From positions 250,501-314,500 of the forward strand of contig BLAL01000046.1 of the NCBI GenBank assembly GCA_015698045.1: DNA of 64,000 nucleotides. Direction: 5' to 3'. Of the stretch, positions 1-12,029 are shown in pieces (the first letter of the stretch is position 1; every line of letters begins with the position of its first letter). The DNA is from Rhizophagus clarus. Taxonomy: Eukaryota; Glomeromycota; Glomeromycetes; Glomerales; Glomeraceae. The notes under the pieces were generated by a model. That model was not told the origin of the DNA, did not search any database, and worked only from the letters and a program-made list of their open reading frames with translations. Both the position numbers and the translations under genes were made by a program.

Positions 1-697
1 AGCATATTTCTATTTGTTCTTTTTTCTGATTGTTAGCTGGGATGTAAATGTTAATGATTAGTAGGTGTATTTTTTTAAAGTGGAGTTCTATTGCTAAAAC
101 TCTGCCTTTGTGGGTATTGACTGTGGAAACTCTTTTTTGTAATTCCTCCTTCATGATTATGCAGACACCGCTATGTGAGTCCGTGACAGTGTTTCCATTC
201 GTGTCTTTGTAGATATACAGGTTGATATTTTTCTCATTGTTAGAAATGCTGATTTTTTCCATGTTAGTGAATAAATGAGGGTTAGTTATGTGCATTTCTT
301 GAATGACTAGGATGTCGTAATTGTTAGTGACAAAATATTCCAAGATGTCGGTCTTTTTGTTGTTAAAACCACTTTGTATGTTCAGTGTCCCTATTTTTAT
401 GTAATCTTTGTCGTAATTGTTGTTTTGACTGTTAGGGTTATATGTAGGGTATGAACCAGGTGGTAAGTCGTTGATTGCGTTGAGTATATCCAGGTCATCG
501 TTGTTGTTGATTGTTCGATTCTGGAAATTTATGTTAGTATTATTATGATGGTGATAGTTATTTAAGGTGTTGTTGTTATTGTTTTGGATGTCTGATGATA
601 AGTTTTTATTATTATTATTTTTTTTTATTTTTTTATTTTTTGATGTATTTTCGTTATTATCGTAACCAGTGTGTTTTCTTTTTTGTTGTACTATCAT
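1..697 (-). CDS. LINE ORF2, N-terminal endonuclease (EEP) domain, partial
   Basis: The minus-strand frame from the Met codon at 697-695 stays open to the window edge. It starts with a basic, Asn/Lys-rich leader. From about position 405 downward comes an exonuclease-endonuclease-phosphatase fold start: IKIGTLNIQSGFNNKK, then DILVIQEMHI with the catalytic-type Glu, then IYIPANN. In LINEs this domain nicks target DNA to prime reverse transcription. The same frame is open upstream to about 878, overlapping the end of ORF1 in the -1 frame by roughly 90 nt, so ORF2 could start at the internal Met or be reached by reinitiation or -1 frameshifting. I cannot tell which. The partial state is due to the window edge, not to a lesion. 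Confidence 0.8.
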   Translation of the reverse strand, partial: MIVQQKRKHTGYDNNENTSKNKKIKKNNNNKNLSSDIQNNNNNTLNNYHHHNNTNINFQNRTINNNDDLDILNAINDLPPGSYPTYNPNSQNNNYDKDYIKIGTLNIQSGFNNKKTDILEYFVTNNYDILVIQEMHITNPHLFTNMEKISISNNEKNINLYIYKDTNGNTVTDSHSGVCIIMKEELQKRVSTVNTHKGRVLAIELHFKKIHLLIINIYIPANNQKKEQIEIC

Positions 698-786
698 TGA
701 TGAAATTATATAGTTGTTGTAGTGTGTGTTTAAAATTTTTGTTGGGTTGTGACGTTTTTGGGTTTTCAATAAATCGGTGTCAGTTC

Positions 787-3177
787 TCAATAGCGTTGCA
801 TCCAATTGCTTGGATAAATGCTGGAAAATGAGAAGTTGTTGGATCGATTGTTATTGTTGGAGTTACCGTTGTTGTCGTCATAGATTATAGAAGGTGATCG
901 GGATTGAGAATTAAATCGGAGTTGTTCCGATAAGCTATTTTCGTCTCTGTCCTCGTAAGGGTCTTCTCCTTGTTGTTCATTTTCCGTTAAGAAGTGTTCA
1001 GGAATTGAGAGTTCTGATGGTACTGGAGATCTTACATGTGGACGAGGTGATGCTCTTCTGGTGTGTTGTCTGTTGTTATTTGTTGGGCGATGGAGTAGTT
1101 GTATTTGTTCTAGAATCATCGATTGTGTGCGGTTGATTGCTTGTATGTTTTCCGATGTGGATGTTATTTGTTTCGCCATTTGTTCTTGGGATTCTGTGAA
1201 TTTTCGTATTTGTTGACGGAGGTCTTCCGTGATTTTTTCTTGTTGTTTTTGATTTGCTTTTAAGGTGTTTATTTCTTTTGAAAGCAAATCAATATCTTTT
1301 CTCAGGTTGTTTATCTGATTTTCATATTGTTTGTTGATAGCCATGTTGTTATCACTGTTGTTGGTAATAACCTTGTTTGTAGATCTGCCTCGTGGGGGGA
1401 AGTAGTCCAAGGACGAGGTGTTGATTCTGGATCTGGATCTCGAGCGGTTATATCTTGTGCTGTTGTTTCGAGTTCTGTTCTGGTATCTATTACCTTGTGT
1501 GTTATTTGATCTGTATTGGTTGTTAGTAGGATTCGATTGGGTATTTTTATTGATGGGGGAATCTTTTTGTGGTTGTTGGTTATTTGGTCTGATGTTTCGT
1601 AGGTAATTGGGGAGGAAGGATGAGTTATCGTCTAACTCCACCCGTTGTTCTTTATTAGGGCGGAGGTATGGTTCCAATGATTTATAGCGATTGCATGCGG
1701 ATACGTTATGATTGTGATCTCCACAGACTGAGCATACGCTATGATTTGAGGGAGTAATATAGATAGTACGATCTTTGCCTATGGGGACGTTCCAGATTTT
1801 GTGTTGGTAATCTTCTGGTTTGACATATATGTAAGCTGTCCTTGTTTTCCTTTTCGAGTTGATTTCGATCGGTGGGAGATAACATGTCTGTCCTTTGATT
1901 TTTTTGATTATTTGTTCTATGTCATAAAAGGTTGTGTCCATGTGAAGTCCCGTAATTTTATAGCTGAATTCTATCCTTCTTTGGTATTCTTCATTTGTGG
2001 GATCTACTGGAAGTATTCTTAATAAGAATTTTTCCACCTGAATTGACCATATGTCGTTAATAAAGAATTTTTTCGCGGATCGTGCGTCCGTGAATGCAAT
2101 GAAGTATGTATCATATAGAGTGGATGATGTTTTTTTGTTTCTGGCGGGTCTGTTTCTTGAGGTGTTATTAGTTTTCATTTTGGAGATTGATTTTATTTCT
2201 CCGTAAACTGAGAAAATTTTGATTATATCAGATTCTTTGAAGATTTTAGGCACGTGCATCACTCTTATAATGTGTGATGCTTTGTTATTCCTGAATTCTT
2301 TTGTTAATGCGTCAACATTTTCTTTGTTGTAGGTGTGGAAAATAACCGGGTCATTCCCTTTTTTGACTCCGTTTATGGCATCACGTGAGGATTAATTGCT
2401 GAAACTAATTTTGACAATTTTAGTGTCGTTGTATGTTTCTTCTGGTTCTATGCATTCGAATCCATTTATGGTAGAGAAACGTTCTCTTATTTTTTTTTGT
2501 ATTTGTTGGAAATTCTTTGTTTCGAAAAGTTCTTTGATGGCGAAGGAGCTGTACTTGAGTCTTTTTTCCCCATTAGGTGTGTTTAAGTCAAGTTGTTCCA
2601 CTATTGAAGGTTGGTCGAATTTCTTTTTGAGGTTAATTAGGGGGTTAGTTTCCTTATTCGTATCATCTGTGTTTTGTTCGTTGATGATTGGTGTCGGTTG
2701 GTCATCAGTCATGTGACTGTTGTGAATTGATGCGTCAAGTGAATTCGCGTTTTTTTGCGAAAATTCTTTCGAAATTTCTTGAAGGGTGGGTTCTGGAGGA
2801 AGTTTATTGTGGTATTCTTCTTTATTGTTGTCAGATTTTTTGGTGGAATTAGGTGTTTCCTGAGTTGTATTGGGAACTTCAGAGTTTACTCCGTTGTTAG
2901 TTTGTTCCCAAAAGGCATCGTCCGCATCCTTATCGGTGGAAACTCTATTTTTTTTATTTTTGTTTTGTTGTGTTATTACGTCTATATCAATGGGAGAATA
3001 CGTGTCTTCAGTTATTTGTTGGTCTGTCCTTGTGGTCTTGGACGACATCTTAGTGGCACTTCTAGTTCTTCTGGTAGAAGGTGGTGTGGCACTCATATTG
3101 TTGTAAAAAAATTTTTTTGTTTGTGTGGTTTTTGAAGTAACTGGTTTTTTATATGTAACTTGATCTCGGGAATCCAA
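787..3177 (-). pseudogene. LINE ORF1 (gag-like, RRM and zinc knuckle) with one in-frame stop
   Basis: Minus-strand frame starting at Met 3177 (MDSRDQVTYKK). A single TAA at 2392-2394 splits it. Reading through, 43 sense codons link it in the same frame to the 491-codon stretch ending at 787, so this is one gene of about 795 codons. N-terminal third: basic, Ser/Thr-rich, then acidic and Asn-rich. Around the stop: an RRM-like fold (DPVIFHTYN, then ESDIIKIFSVYGEIKSI and YFIAFTDARSAKKFF). Next comes a zinc knuckle CSVCGDHNHNVSAC (C-x2-C-x4-H-x4-C) near 1700, an Arg/Ser/Asn-rich stretch, a coiled coil (about 1140-1330) and an acidic tail. The role would be RNA binding and RNP assembly. TAA could come from CAA by one transition. 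ORF2 follows in another frame with overlap. Confidence 0.8.
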
Positions 3178-3428
3178 AAATGTAATAAAAAAAGTGGTTT
3201 ACTTAGTGAGAACTGTGTGTTTAGGCACTTTCTTTTCTTTAGTGAAATTTGGTCTAAGGATCGTCGAGAAAAAGTTTTTTGCCGGATCACTTTTTCAAAT
3301 TTCAGTAAAAAAAAGTTTATATATAAAAAGTTTATCACGTGACTACTAAGTGAATTTTGATTGGTTCATTAAAGCTTTATAATTCGTTTACAACTAATTA
3401 ATTTCATCATTTCTTTGTTTACTAGATT

Positions 3429-3653
3429 TTACAAATTTCTTTTCTTTTCTTTTTCTTTTTTTATTTTAACCAATGTGTTGCAGTCTTCACAATATGGAAA
3501 ATATTCATTATAATTTGTATGTTCTTCACATTCTACACCACAATTAATACAAAGTGCCTCTTTAAATAATCCACTTGAATAATATGAAATTTCAATCAGG
3601 CTATTGCATGTTAGAGTATTATTAACTTTAACAATAGAGAATAATTTTTTCAT
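3429..3653 (-). CDS. Small putative zinc-ribbon protein, 74 aa, unrecognised
   Basis: Short minus-strand ORF from Met 3653. Its centre holds paired cysteines, CINCGVEC and YCEDC, about 20 residues apart, a spacing like a zinc ribbon, followed by a Lys/Glu-rich tail. I do not recognise a family. It lies just upstream of the LINE and next to the intron-like array, which reads on the other strand. It could be an exon of a longer gene or a chance ORF. The Cys pairs are the only argument for it. Confidence 0.3.
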   Translation of the reverse strand: MKKLFSIVKVNNTLTCNSLIEISYYSSGLFKEALCINCGVECEEHTNYNEYFPYCEDCNTLVKIKKEKEKKRNL

Positions 3654-3659
3654 AGAATC

Positions 3660-5200
3660 ATTTATGTTATTAGAATCTTGTAAAATGAATGAAACTTTAC
3701 TAACGTTTCGTTTATTTATTTTTTTTAGACGATTTCGGTTATTTGAATATTTATGGATGTGGATTTTGGCAAGTGTTTAAATTTTTATTTTTTATTTTTT
3801 ACCTTTAACAAAATAAAACGTATATTAACGTTTCTTCATTTTTTTCTTTTGTAGTTGCGGATTTTGGGCGGCTCTTTGTTGGTAAATTTTCTTTAAATGT
3901 TTTTTTTTTGATTATAATAAATTTAACAAAACATTAACTAATGTTTCTTTTTTTCTTTTATAGTAGGATATTTGGATTAATGAAGAATACAAGAGTCGGT
4001 ATAAAATTTTTTTTTTAAGGTTTATTATATTAACAAAACATTTACTAATGTTTCAATTTTTTTCTTAGGCGATCGAATCTCTTAACGTGTGGGAAGTTTG
4101 AGTTCCGATGAGATAATGGAATTGGTAATATCATCTAATTTATCTTTATTGAGAAGAACATATTCCTTGGTACAACCTTGTATGTGAGATTCAAAAGGTA
4201 TCCTGTATAAACGAGTAAAAAATTCCATCTGTAATTCATTGCAGTTTGAATCTTTTTTTTTAAAAAATATATTTATTTAACAAAACGTTTTCTAATATTT
4301 CAATTTCTTTTTCTTATTTTTTTAGATGATCGGATCTCTTAACATCATGTGAAAAGTTCAGTACTAAGAATTTCTTTTTGAGATTTTATTTATTTAATCG
4401 AAACGTTTATTAACATCTCGCTTATTTCTCTTTTTTAGACAGCTGGGTTTCTTAACGTGAATATGAACGGTGAATTTATGACTCAATTAGTCATCTAATA
4501 AGTTTGGTAGGAACCTTTTTTTAAAAAATTTATTTGTTTTAACGAGACGTTCATTAACGTTTCAATTTTTTTTGTTTTCAGGTGACCTAACCTCTTAATA
4601 TCATGTGGGAAATTTGGTAGGAATCGATTTACAAATCTATTTTAACGAAATGTTACTAACATTTCATTATTTTCTCCTTTTTAGATAGCCAGGTCTTTCA
4701 GAATAGGAAGTTCGGTAGGAATCTTTTTAAAAAACAAATTTATGATTTATGATTTTTAACGAAATATTCACTAATGTTTTGATTTTATTTTTAGGTGACC
4801 TAGAGAAAGAGCATCATTGATATATTAACAAGCAAGACGAATACATCTATGATCTCTTAACGTCATGCAGGAAATTTGGTGGGAATCGATTTTTTAAACC
4901 TATTCTAACGAAACATTTACTAACATTTCGTTATTTCGCTTTTTTTTAGATGATTGGATCTCTTAGTAATGCGGGAAAACTTGGTATAAATGAATTTTTT
5001 TAAAAAAATTTTATTTATTTTAACATGTAGACGGCCAGTCCATCAAGGTATTTGAGCACGTCTTTAATTTTGGTGCATTTTTAAAAAAAAATTTTTTTTT
5101 TAACAAACTGTATCTAGTAATGGTTTGTTGTTTTCTTTTTTTTAGGCATGTCTTTTGGTTCACTTTAGGCGTGTGAAATTTTAATGGCCTAACCACACGA
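3660..5200 (+). repeat. Tandem array of intron-like units, left part (11 units)
   Basis: Eleven poly-pyrimidine tracts end in AG, at 3728, 3854, 3963, 4068, 4325, 4438, 4581, 4684, 4794, 4949 and 5145. Each is preceded by a short imperfect palindrome holding a branch-like TACTAAY, such as AAACATTTACTAATGTTT. Each is followed by a GC-richer core of about 27-60 nt (consensus near GATCTCTTAACGTCATG) that ends in a donor-like GGTAGGAAT, GGTAAATT or GGTATAAA. Units are about 100-250 bp. The consensus cores contain stops in all three frames, for example after 4581, so the exon-like cores do not form one coding frame. The array continues at 12,030-12,720 beyond the CACTA insertion. Confidence 0.7.
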
Positions 5201-5538
5201 TATCACTAGTCGAAAAAAGAATATTCGGCCTCCAAAAAATCTGGCCTAGATTCGGCCAATTTTTAAAAAAATCGACCTAAATTAGTAATGATATGCAATT
5301 CAATCTATATTCGACTCTGATTCGATCTAGCCGAATAATGGTCAAATTGCGTATAATAAAAATTAAACTATGTTCAGCCTCACATGAATAATGGCCGAAT
5401 TGTATTCACTTTTCTATATTAAATAATGGTTATAATATATTTACTATATTAATATTATTAAGTATAATAAAAAACAATGATACAATATTTGTTAAAAAAT
5501 GTTTAAACAATTCGGACTAGTATAAATGTTATATTAAA

Positions 5539-8500
5539 TCAATGCAAATGGAACTTTCTATTTATAGGAATAACGGCTAAATATTCTTTGGCATTAGATC
5601 GATCTGATTTTTTGTATTTTACAGGTATAAACTGACCTAAAATGTTGTGTATTGGGATTATATTGTCTCTACTGCTCAAATAGAAACTATCTTCCCATAA
5701 TTTGACGTTACAAGTTTCAACATCATCGTCAATACTGAAATGGAATCGGGATGTCAAATTTGCCAGTTTGTACCATTTGATGTAAGCCAATTTGTGTGTC
5801 AAATTATGGGAGGATAAATGAACGCTATGTTCAAAAAAAAATTGGATTTGACCTGGGTAAGTATCGATGCTATTCCCATCACGATTAATAAATTTAGCTA
5901 AGACAAATGAGCTCTTAATATGTCATGTTGCAGCAGCAGATCCAAAAATTTCTGCACCGATTTGACATCTTCCATATCGATTCGCTTTGTTGATAACGAT
6001 CATTGAATTGGGTAAATTTTCCGTAAACGGTTTTCTGAATATAGAATCTACGTATGTATCCTTATAATATTCAATAAGTAAATTGTAGATTTGTTCATCA
6101 AGACAAATATCTTCGGATCGCGGTGCTAAAAATATACCCGGAAATTCCTCGCAACCAGTAATTGGTGATTCCAATATATTTCTGGAATTCATCAAAAATT
6201 GATACATTTCATTTGTTGGAAATTCAGAAAGAGAACTGACAGAAGGTCGTTTATTGAGTAATTCGATGCTGATTACTTCTGAACTTGAGCTGATAATATC
6301 GTTTATTTGTGTTTTGGTCATCAATCGACGCATTATTTTAGGTTCAATTTGGCAGTGGCTATTAGGCAACGATTCTAATAAATATTTTATTATTAATCTT
6401 TGTTTAATGGAATAATATAATTCGAAAAATCGACACAGCAAATAAATTTAAATTTAAATTACCTAATACGCCATTCATTCGTTCAAAGCTAAAGTACTAG
6501 AACGAATACAGGGGTCCGTAATCGTAAGAGCACTCACATAGATGTAATGATAGGTAGAGGTTTGGCGTTATTTTTCCTTCGCCATAATGCTCTTCGATCA
6601 ATTTAATTATCTTTACTAAAAGTTCATGGGCTTCTTTCATATCGTTAATTTCCACAATTCGTCTAACCAAAATCGTACAAACCCTTACGAAATACGTAAG
6701 AATTTTGCGATCTTTATTCAGAAGTTGATTCCATAACACAACAGTGGCGTATATTAGGAAAAAGTTGCACCATTGGTCAGCGGTAAAGTTAGAAAAACCA
6801 TGGATTTTACCAGGAATTCGTCCCAAATCTGATGGTAGCTTAAATTCGCTCATTTTCTTTTGAATTGATTGAAGAGCTTTTTCTGTTAATACATCTTCAT
6901 CGATCCATATTCGTTTTGTTATCCATTTTGCGATTCTAGAAAAAGGCAGTGCATTGGATCTATAACAACAAACCGAATCAAATCAAAATACGAGAGTCTT
7001 AATATTTCAGACCACCTTACACCATTCACCTTGATGAATCTCTCTCTTTCTGTGTTAGATTTGCATCGTCGCCATTTCAAAGCCTTTTGACGATGCTCTA
7101 CTGGATCTTTCATGATAAACCAATCGCTCATATCCGCCATGCCACCAAAATTGCGATTATTGGCCCTTTTTTCGCATCGATAACATGATGCGAGGACAGA
7201 GATATGCCCACATAATTTTTGAGCTCCAGGAATATCGCACGAAGCAATTATTAATGCAGCTTGAATATCTTTGCCATTTGGACATTCATTAGTGCGATTA
7301 AGATTCACGCCTTCCCAAAGTGACTCTAATTCTGTTATTATTGGCGAAAGATAATGATTAACTTTATGCAATTTAACCTCATCGGGCCCTGGTAATATGC
7401 TGAGTATAAGCACATTTTCGGGCTTAAATCAAACATCCCAAGGTAGATTGCATATTACTGCGTATATTACACCTGTACTGTAAATCGTTCCTTTGTAAGG
7501 CTGGAACCAATTCAAATTCATCATTAATCCTAGATGAGCATCAGCCTTGTCTGGTCGGAAAAAGTTATTTGACCTTTGTTCAGACGATTCCTTAAGATTT
7601 TTCCATATTTGACCGTCATAAATATCTGATAGAACATTGTCAATTATTGAATGACGTGTCCAATGCCGCAGTAATTCTTCAAATCCTGGCCGCTTGAACA
7701 TACTAGAAAGCTGCTGTTGTATACTCGAGACCGGATAAATTAATTCAGGAACAATTAATATACTATTATTTAAAGAAATTTTCTTCCCTAAAGGAGTACG
7801 ACATTGTTTTAATCTCTTTGTAGCCGAATTTGGAAATTCGACATGGCTGCATTTCATAACGGTATTATTATCTTTTGATATTATCTCCTTTTTTTTGTAT
7901 AATTTGTGGCATTTTTGGCAGGCTGCAAACTGCGTAAATCGATCGAAAAGTCCTAACTTTTTTCTTAGCATGTACAATGAATTTGGGAATGATTCGTAAT
8001 TGATATTTTTACATACTTTCAATATTATTTTAATAAATTGTATTAATTCTTCAATTGCGGTATTTGGTATGTTATGACTCGACCTGAACTTCATAATCCA
8101 TATCAAAATCCCTTTAATTAATTCATCTGTTGGTAATTCTGAAATATCTGGTGTGTCTGAAATATCCGGTATGTCGAACATAGGATGAGAGTAATTCTCA
8201 AAATTATCTGAAAAATCATTATCTTCATCATTAGGAGAATCTTCTTGTGTCGAAGATTCACTAGTATAGATATCATCCATGTCATATTCAGCTAGCACAT
8301 TATAAGAGGAATCTTCAGCGACTAGCTCAACTTCAGTGATACGACGAAATGTACCTGGTTTTGCCCTTTTTTTGCGTGGAAGAAATATATATTTCTGTTC
8401 CTCATACGTATCATTATCAGAATGTGTATCAATAGACATTGTCGTATCTTGTGGTTCTGCTAACGATATTGTCGAATCAATCAGTTCTACTAACTCTTGA

Positions 8501-8745
8501 GACGTTGGAGTCTTATCGCGATTTAATGGTTCCAAAGAAGTCGTTTGCTCATTCGTTTGCTCATGTTTCTCCTTCGTACGCGGATCGACCATTTTCCCAT
8601 TACAATGGCTGCAAAAGCACGGAACCTTCTCTCTTGATTTTCTGATTGTAAATTCAGTAGATGTTTGTTCAGAGGTCGATGAACTAGGATTATTATATTC
8701 GTCTATGATATTAGCAGCAATGCGTTTTCTTCCCCCTTTTTTCAT
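5539..8745 (-). pseudogene. CACTA Tnp2/Plavaka-type transposase, four lesions
   Basis: Minus strand from Met 8745 (MKKGGRKRIAANII). Order: Cys pair CFCSHC, an acidic Ser-rich linker, a Cys cluster (CQKCHKLY), then the Tnp2-like region (DAHLGLMMNLNWFQPYKG, SCDIPGAQKLCGH, CYRCEKR, VVIDPMHCLFL) and the late motif FSFERMNGVL. The C-terminal part holds DGNSIDTYPGQIQFFFEH and ends at 5539. Lesions: TGA at 7429-7431 after LPWDV, where this family has Arg; a 1-nt loss near 6941 after DPMHCLFL; TAG near 6500, where the family has Trp before YFSFERMNG; and a frame change near 5926. An intron seems to start at GTAATTT near 6460. The pieces together span the expected full length, so decay is recent in outline. 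Confidence 0.88.
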
Positions 8746-9436
8746 TTTTTGATAAAAGTCAGATACGATAAAGTTGTAATATGATTTTTACGTTGAATAA
8801 AGTTATAATATACTTTGTTATATTTAATTAATAGTGATTTTTTATTAATATCAAATTTTTAGTGATGTCGAATTTTTAGTGATATTGTGGTTTTTTTATT
8901 AATATCAAATTTTTAGTGATGTTGAATTTTTAGTGATATTGTGATTATATTCCGTTTTAAAATGATATTGATGGTATAATTAACAAAATAGACAAATTCG
9001 AATACGAAAAATTAGACGTAAGAAGTTGAATAGAAAATTAAACAAAAACTGAAATTTAAAAAATAAAATATATATCATACCACGCACTCAATGCGATTTA
9101 ACTGTTCAATTAATTGAAAGTCTAGTTTGATGCGAAAGTTTAAGTCTAATCTGATCATTAACAGCTAATGATTGAAAGTCTAATTTGATATGTTTAATAT
9201 ATGTTTAATTAATTAAAAGTCTAATTTGATGCGAAAGTTTAAGTCTAATTTGATCCTGCCTATTGAAAGTCTAATTTTATACAAATGTTTGTGATTGTTA
9301 ATTGTTAAAAGTCTAATTTGATAGTAAAGAAATAGATATAAATAGTGGTCCAATTTCCTCATTCCATACAAAAAAATTGCCCTTTTTTCTTTTTTAAAAA
9401 ATAATAATAAAAAATAAAAATAATTTTAAAACAATA
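8746..9436. promoter_or_regulatory. Divergent promoter region of the CACTA element with repeated motifs
   Basis: This is the 690-bp gap between the start codons of the transposase (minus) and accessory gene (plus). Near 8830-8940 two copies of ATATCAAATTTTTAGTGATG occur. From 9118 to 9325 the motif AAGTCTAATTTGAT recurs about seven times with small changes, partly with GATGCGAAAGTTT between copies. A TATA-like ATAGATATAAATAG lies near 9330, about 100 bp before the accessory gene. Such clusters in CACTA elements can bind the element's own proteins. That role is inference. Confidence 0.5.
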
Positions 9437-11540
9437 ATAGCTCGTAAGAAACCATCAAAACCAAATGCTCCTTCACCAGATATTGCTGGTTTGTCTACAC
9501 CATCGCCACATACAACATCAACTCCTCCACGAAATATTGCTTCAACACCAACACCAACTAATACCATCATTTCATCTACATCACAAAATATTGCCACATC
9601 ACGAGCGTCAACACCAACTAATACTACACCACGAAATATTGCCACACCACGAGCGTCAACTGCCACATCACGAAATATTGCTTCAACACCAACATCACTA
9701 AATACTAATACTATAGCTCCCTTTAGACTCGTTGTTTCGCAAGATATTTTAGCCTCATTAAGTCAAACTCAAACTCAATCTCAACGAACTTCTGATATTA
9801 TTAAAAGATATCCTAATATTAATATACCGAAAAGTTACCATTCACATCACGAAGAAGGAGCACCAAGAAATGTTCGACCGAGTAATGAAGAAGCGGGTAA
9901 ACTGAATTTTTTGTTATATTTTAATATTTATTATATTACATCTATTCGTTACGATTCGATACATATCCTTATAATTTAAAATAGGTAATTTAGAGCTAGG
10001 AAATTTAAAAAATGAAACCCTTTGACTACAGAACGAATTGAATCAGGAAAAGGTCAAAGTATCAGAAATGAAATAAAAAATAGATAATTTGCAAGACCAT
10101 GTTCGTAGGGTCGAGGAGGAGAATTCCTTACTACGGCAGTTTAATGAAATTTTTGGTGATGAATCGAACCAATTATATGAAGAGAATAAAACTCTCCAAG
10201 AAAAACTTCAATGGCTCAAGCAACTTTGCACACCTCGAAAGACTATCGATTCTCCGCAGCAATATTCACCAAAACGCCCCAATAAAAGATTAAAATTGAG
10301 AGAGAAATCGCCTGATGAAGTTGCCGCTTCAGCTGCAAGAGTAAGAATTTTACAAGACTATTTGCAGCCGAATTGTGTTAATGTATATATACAGCTTTTA
10401 TTATTTCCTCTTATTGTTTAGGATGAAATGAAGAACCTCTTGAAAGGTCAAATACCTGAAGAATATCAGTTGGATTACGGCAAGACTTTTAGTGAACAGA
10501 CAGCAAAGATATACGAAAAATTGATACTTGAATTAAAGAGGTTGATGAGTGGACATTATAATCCGTTTGTAACCCAATTGTCAAACTGGTTACGATCGAT
10601 TCACAAGCATAAAAGAGATAGATAATGGAAACAACTATCAGGCCAATTAGACAAAGTCGACCGTAGGATGCACGTGAATGCGCGATTGTCTGAAGTGAGT
10701 AGTATTTTATTTTAATGCACTTCTTTTTAATCATTTGAAATTAATCTTTATATATTCAACAGAAAAAAAATAGATGAGTAAAGGCGGCAATAAAATTATA
10801 CGAAAGAAATGACGCCAACATAAAGGAATTCGATAAAGACGAATTATTACCAATGCTTGTACAGAATGATTGTCATTCCATTGAGCAATCAGATTCTGAA
10901 GACGATTCAAAACAGAAATTGCCTGATAATAAGCGGTTCTTGCATGTATACGATCAGCTTTTAACCTATTTTAATATTTATTCGATATTTGTTTATCTTT
11001 GTTTTAATAGTTAAAACAGCTATTACGAGACGTATTAGACCCTGAAGCAGAATATATTCAACGCGCAAAAAGCAACGGAAGCGAATTTATAATGATGATA
11101 TTTACTTCATGTCTAGTAAACCTCTCGAGAATGCGCCTGAATGGGCGCTCGATAAAATGAAAATGTATGAGACAGATGAAACAAACGAAACAATTGGCAT
11201 TAGCGAATATGATGACATGGTTGATGATTTGATTCAATCTTACGAGGATCGTGTGCCAATAGAACCGAATTTAATAGAGCTATATTCAGATTTCTTGTTA
11301 AATTTGGCGGAAATGAATTCAACTAGACCTGAAGATTTGGATAAGATCGGTGAAAGTTCGACAACAGTAAGTTGAATTATTTTAATATTTTTACGTCGCA
11401 AATATCGTTAATTAATTTTGTTTATATCATATGTTGTATCATATTAGCAACAAAAAGCTGAAAAAAACTGAAAAGGAAAAGGAAGGGCTACGGAAGACGA
11501 AGAACTCCATGAAATATTTGATGCAGACGAATATTATTAG
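9437..11540 (+). pseudogene. CACTA accessory gene: Pro/Thr-rich head and coiled coil, broken
   Basis: Reading starts at ATA 9437-9439 where an ATG would fit (ATA GCT CGT AAG), so the start seems lost by G-to-A. Exon 1 (to about 9895) encodes ARKKPSKPNAPSPD, then a Ser/Thr/Pro-rich region with near-repeats of PRNIATPRAST. Introns with clear GT...AG ends follow (about 9896-9983, 10378-10421, 10696-10762, 10948-11010, 11367-11447). Exon 2 is a strong coiled coil (NLQDHVRRVEEENSLLRQ) with stops at about 10022 and 10076. Exon 3 is DEMKNLLKGQIPEEYQLDYG. More stops follow at 10623 and about 10774, and a frame change near 11080. The last exon is acidic and ends in DADEYY at 11540. Its role is probably DNA binding or oligomerisation with the transposase. 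I do not recognise a named family. Confidence 0.65.
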
Positions 11541-12029
11541 TATATTTTATATTTATTTTTTTTGGTTATATAATTATTACTGGATATTTATATTTTTTTT
11601 GTACGGTTGATCATATGCGGGTTGGTTTATATAATTATCTTATATTACTATATACTATATACGTCAATATATATAAAATAAATGGTTTTTATTTGCTTAT
11701 AAAATACAAAATGATGCTTTATTATTCGACCTTGAAAAACTTCTAGTTCGACCTATTTATCAATTATATTCAGATTACATACAGTAGTCGAATATAGTTT
11801 TTTTTAGGGTCGAATAAATATGTAATAATGTCCTAATATAGGTAAAATGATGGTCAAATTTTCTTTCCGAATTTGAGACGATTGGCACCCTAAATGTGCC
11901 AAAAAAATCGGCCTCAATTTGACATAGGTTAGATCGTCATTTGACCTATATTCGACCTGGTTAAATTTAGGTTGAATTGTCCTTTTTCGACTAGTGTATG
12001 ATGTAGTAATAATTATAATGAAAAAATTT

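Larger units (their letters stand above)
1..3340 (-). mobile_element. Non-LTR retrotransposon (LINE), 5' part, runs off the left edge
   Basis: Two consecutive minus-strand reading frames have the order expected of a LINE: a gag-like nucleic-acid-binding ORF1 (787-3177), then the start of ORF2 with an endonuclease domain (1-697). Reverse transcriptase and the 3' end lie beyond position 1. The 5' boundary is not defined; sequence to about 3340 is taken as 5' leader because nothing else claims it. A separate, 5'-truncated LINE remnant of the same broad type lies at 45.3-47.1 kb. Confidence 0.75.
5204..11996. mobile_element. CACTA (EnSpm/CMC, Plavaka-like) DNA transposon, 6.8 kb, decayed
   Basis: The element begins CACTAGTCGAAAAAAGA (5204-5220) and ends with the inverse of CACTAGTCGAAAAAGGA (11980-11996): a 17-bp terminal inverted repeat with one mismatch. 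A 3-bp duplication TAT flanks it (5201-5203 and 11997-11999). TIRs starting CACTA plus 3-bp duplications define the CACTA superfamily. Subterminal regions (5220-5530 and 11720-11980) are dense in short TTCGACCT / AGGTCGAA-type motifs, as expected for transposase binding. It carries a Tnp2-type transposase on the minus strand and an accessory coiled-coil gene on the plus strand, divergently transcribed. Both are broken, so it is probably immobile unless helped in trans. Confidence 0.92.

Noticed and set aside
595-3135. Plus-strand ORFs opposite the LINE frames
   Set aside because: They are Val/Phe/Leu-rich mirror images of the minus-strand ORF1 and ORF2 and have no domain content.
9394-9666. 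Minus-strand Val/Asp/Gly-rich ORF
   Set aside because: It is antisense to the Thr/Pro repeats of the CACTA accessory gene; its regular pattern only mirrors those repeats.
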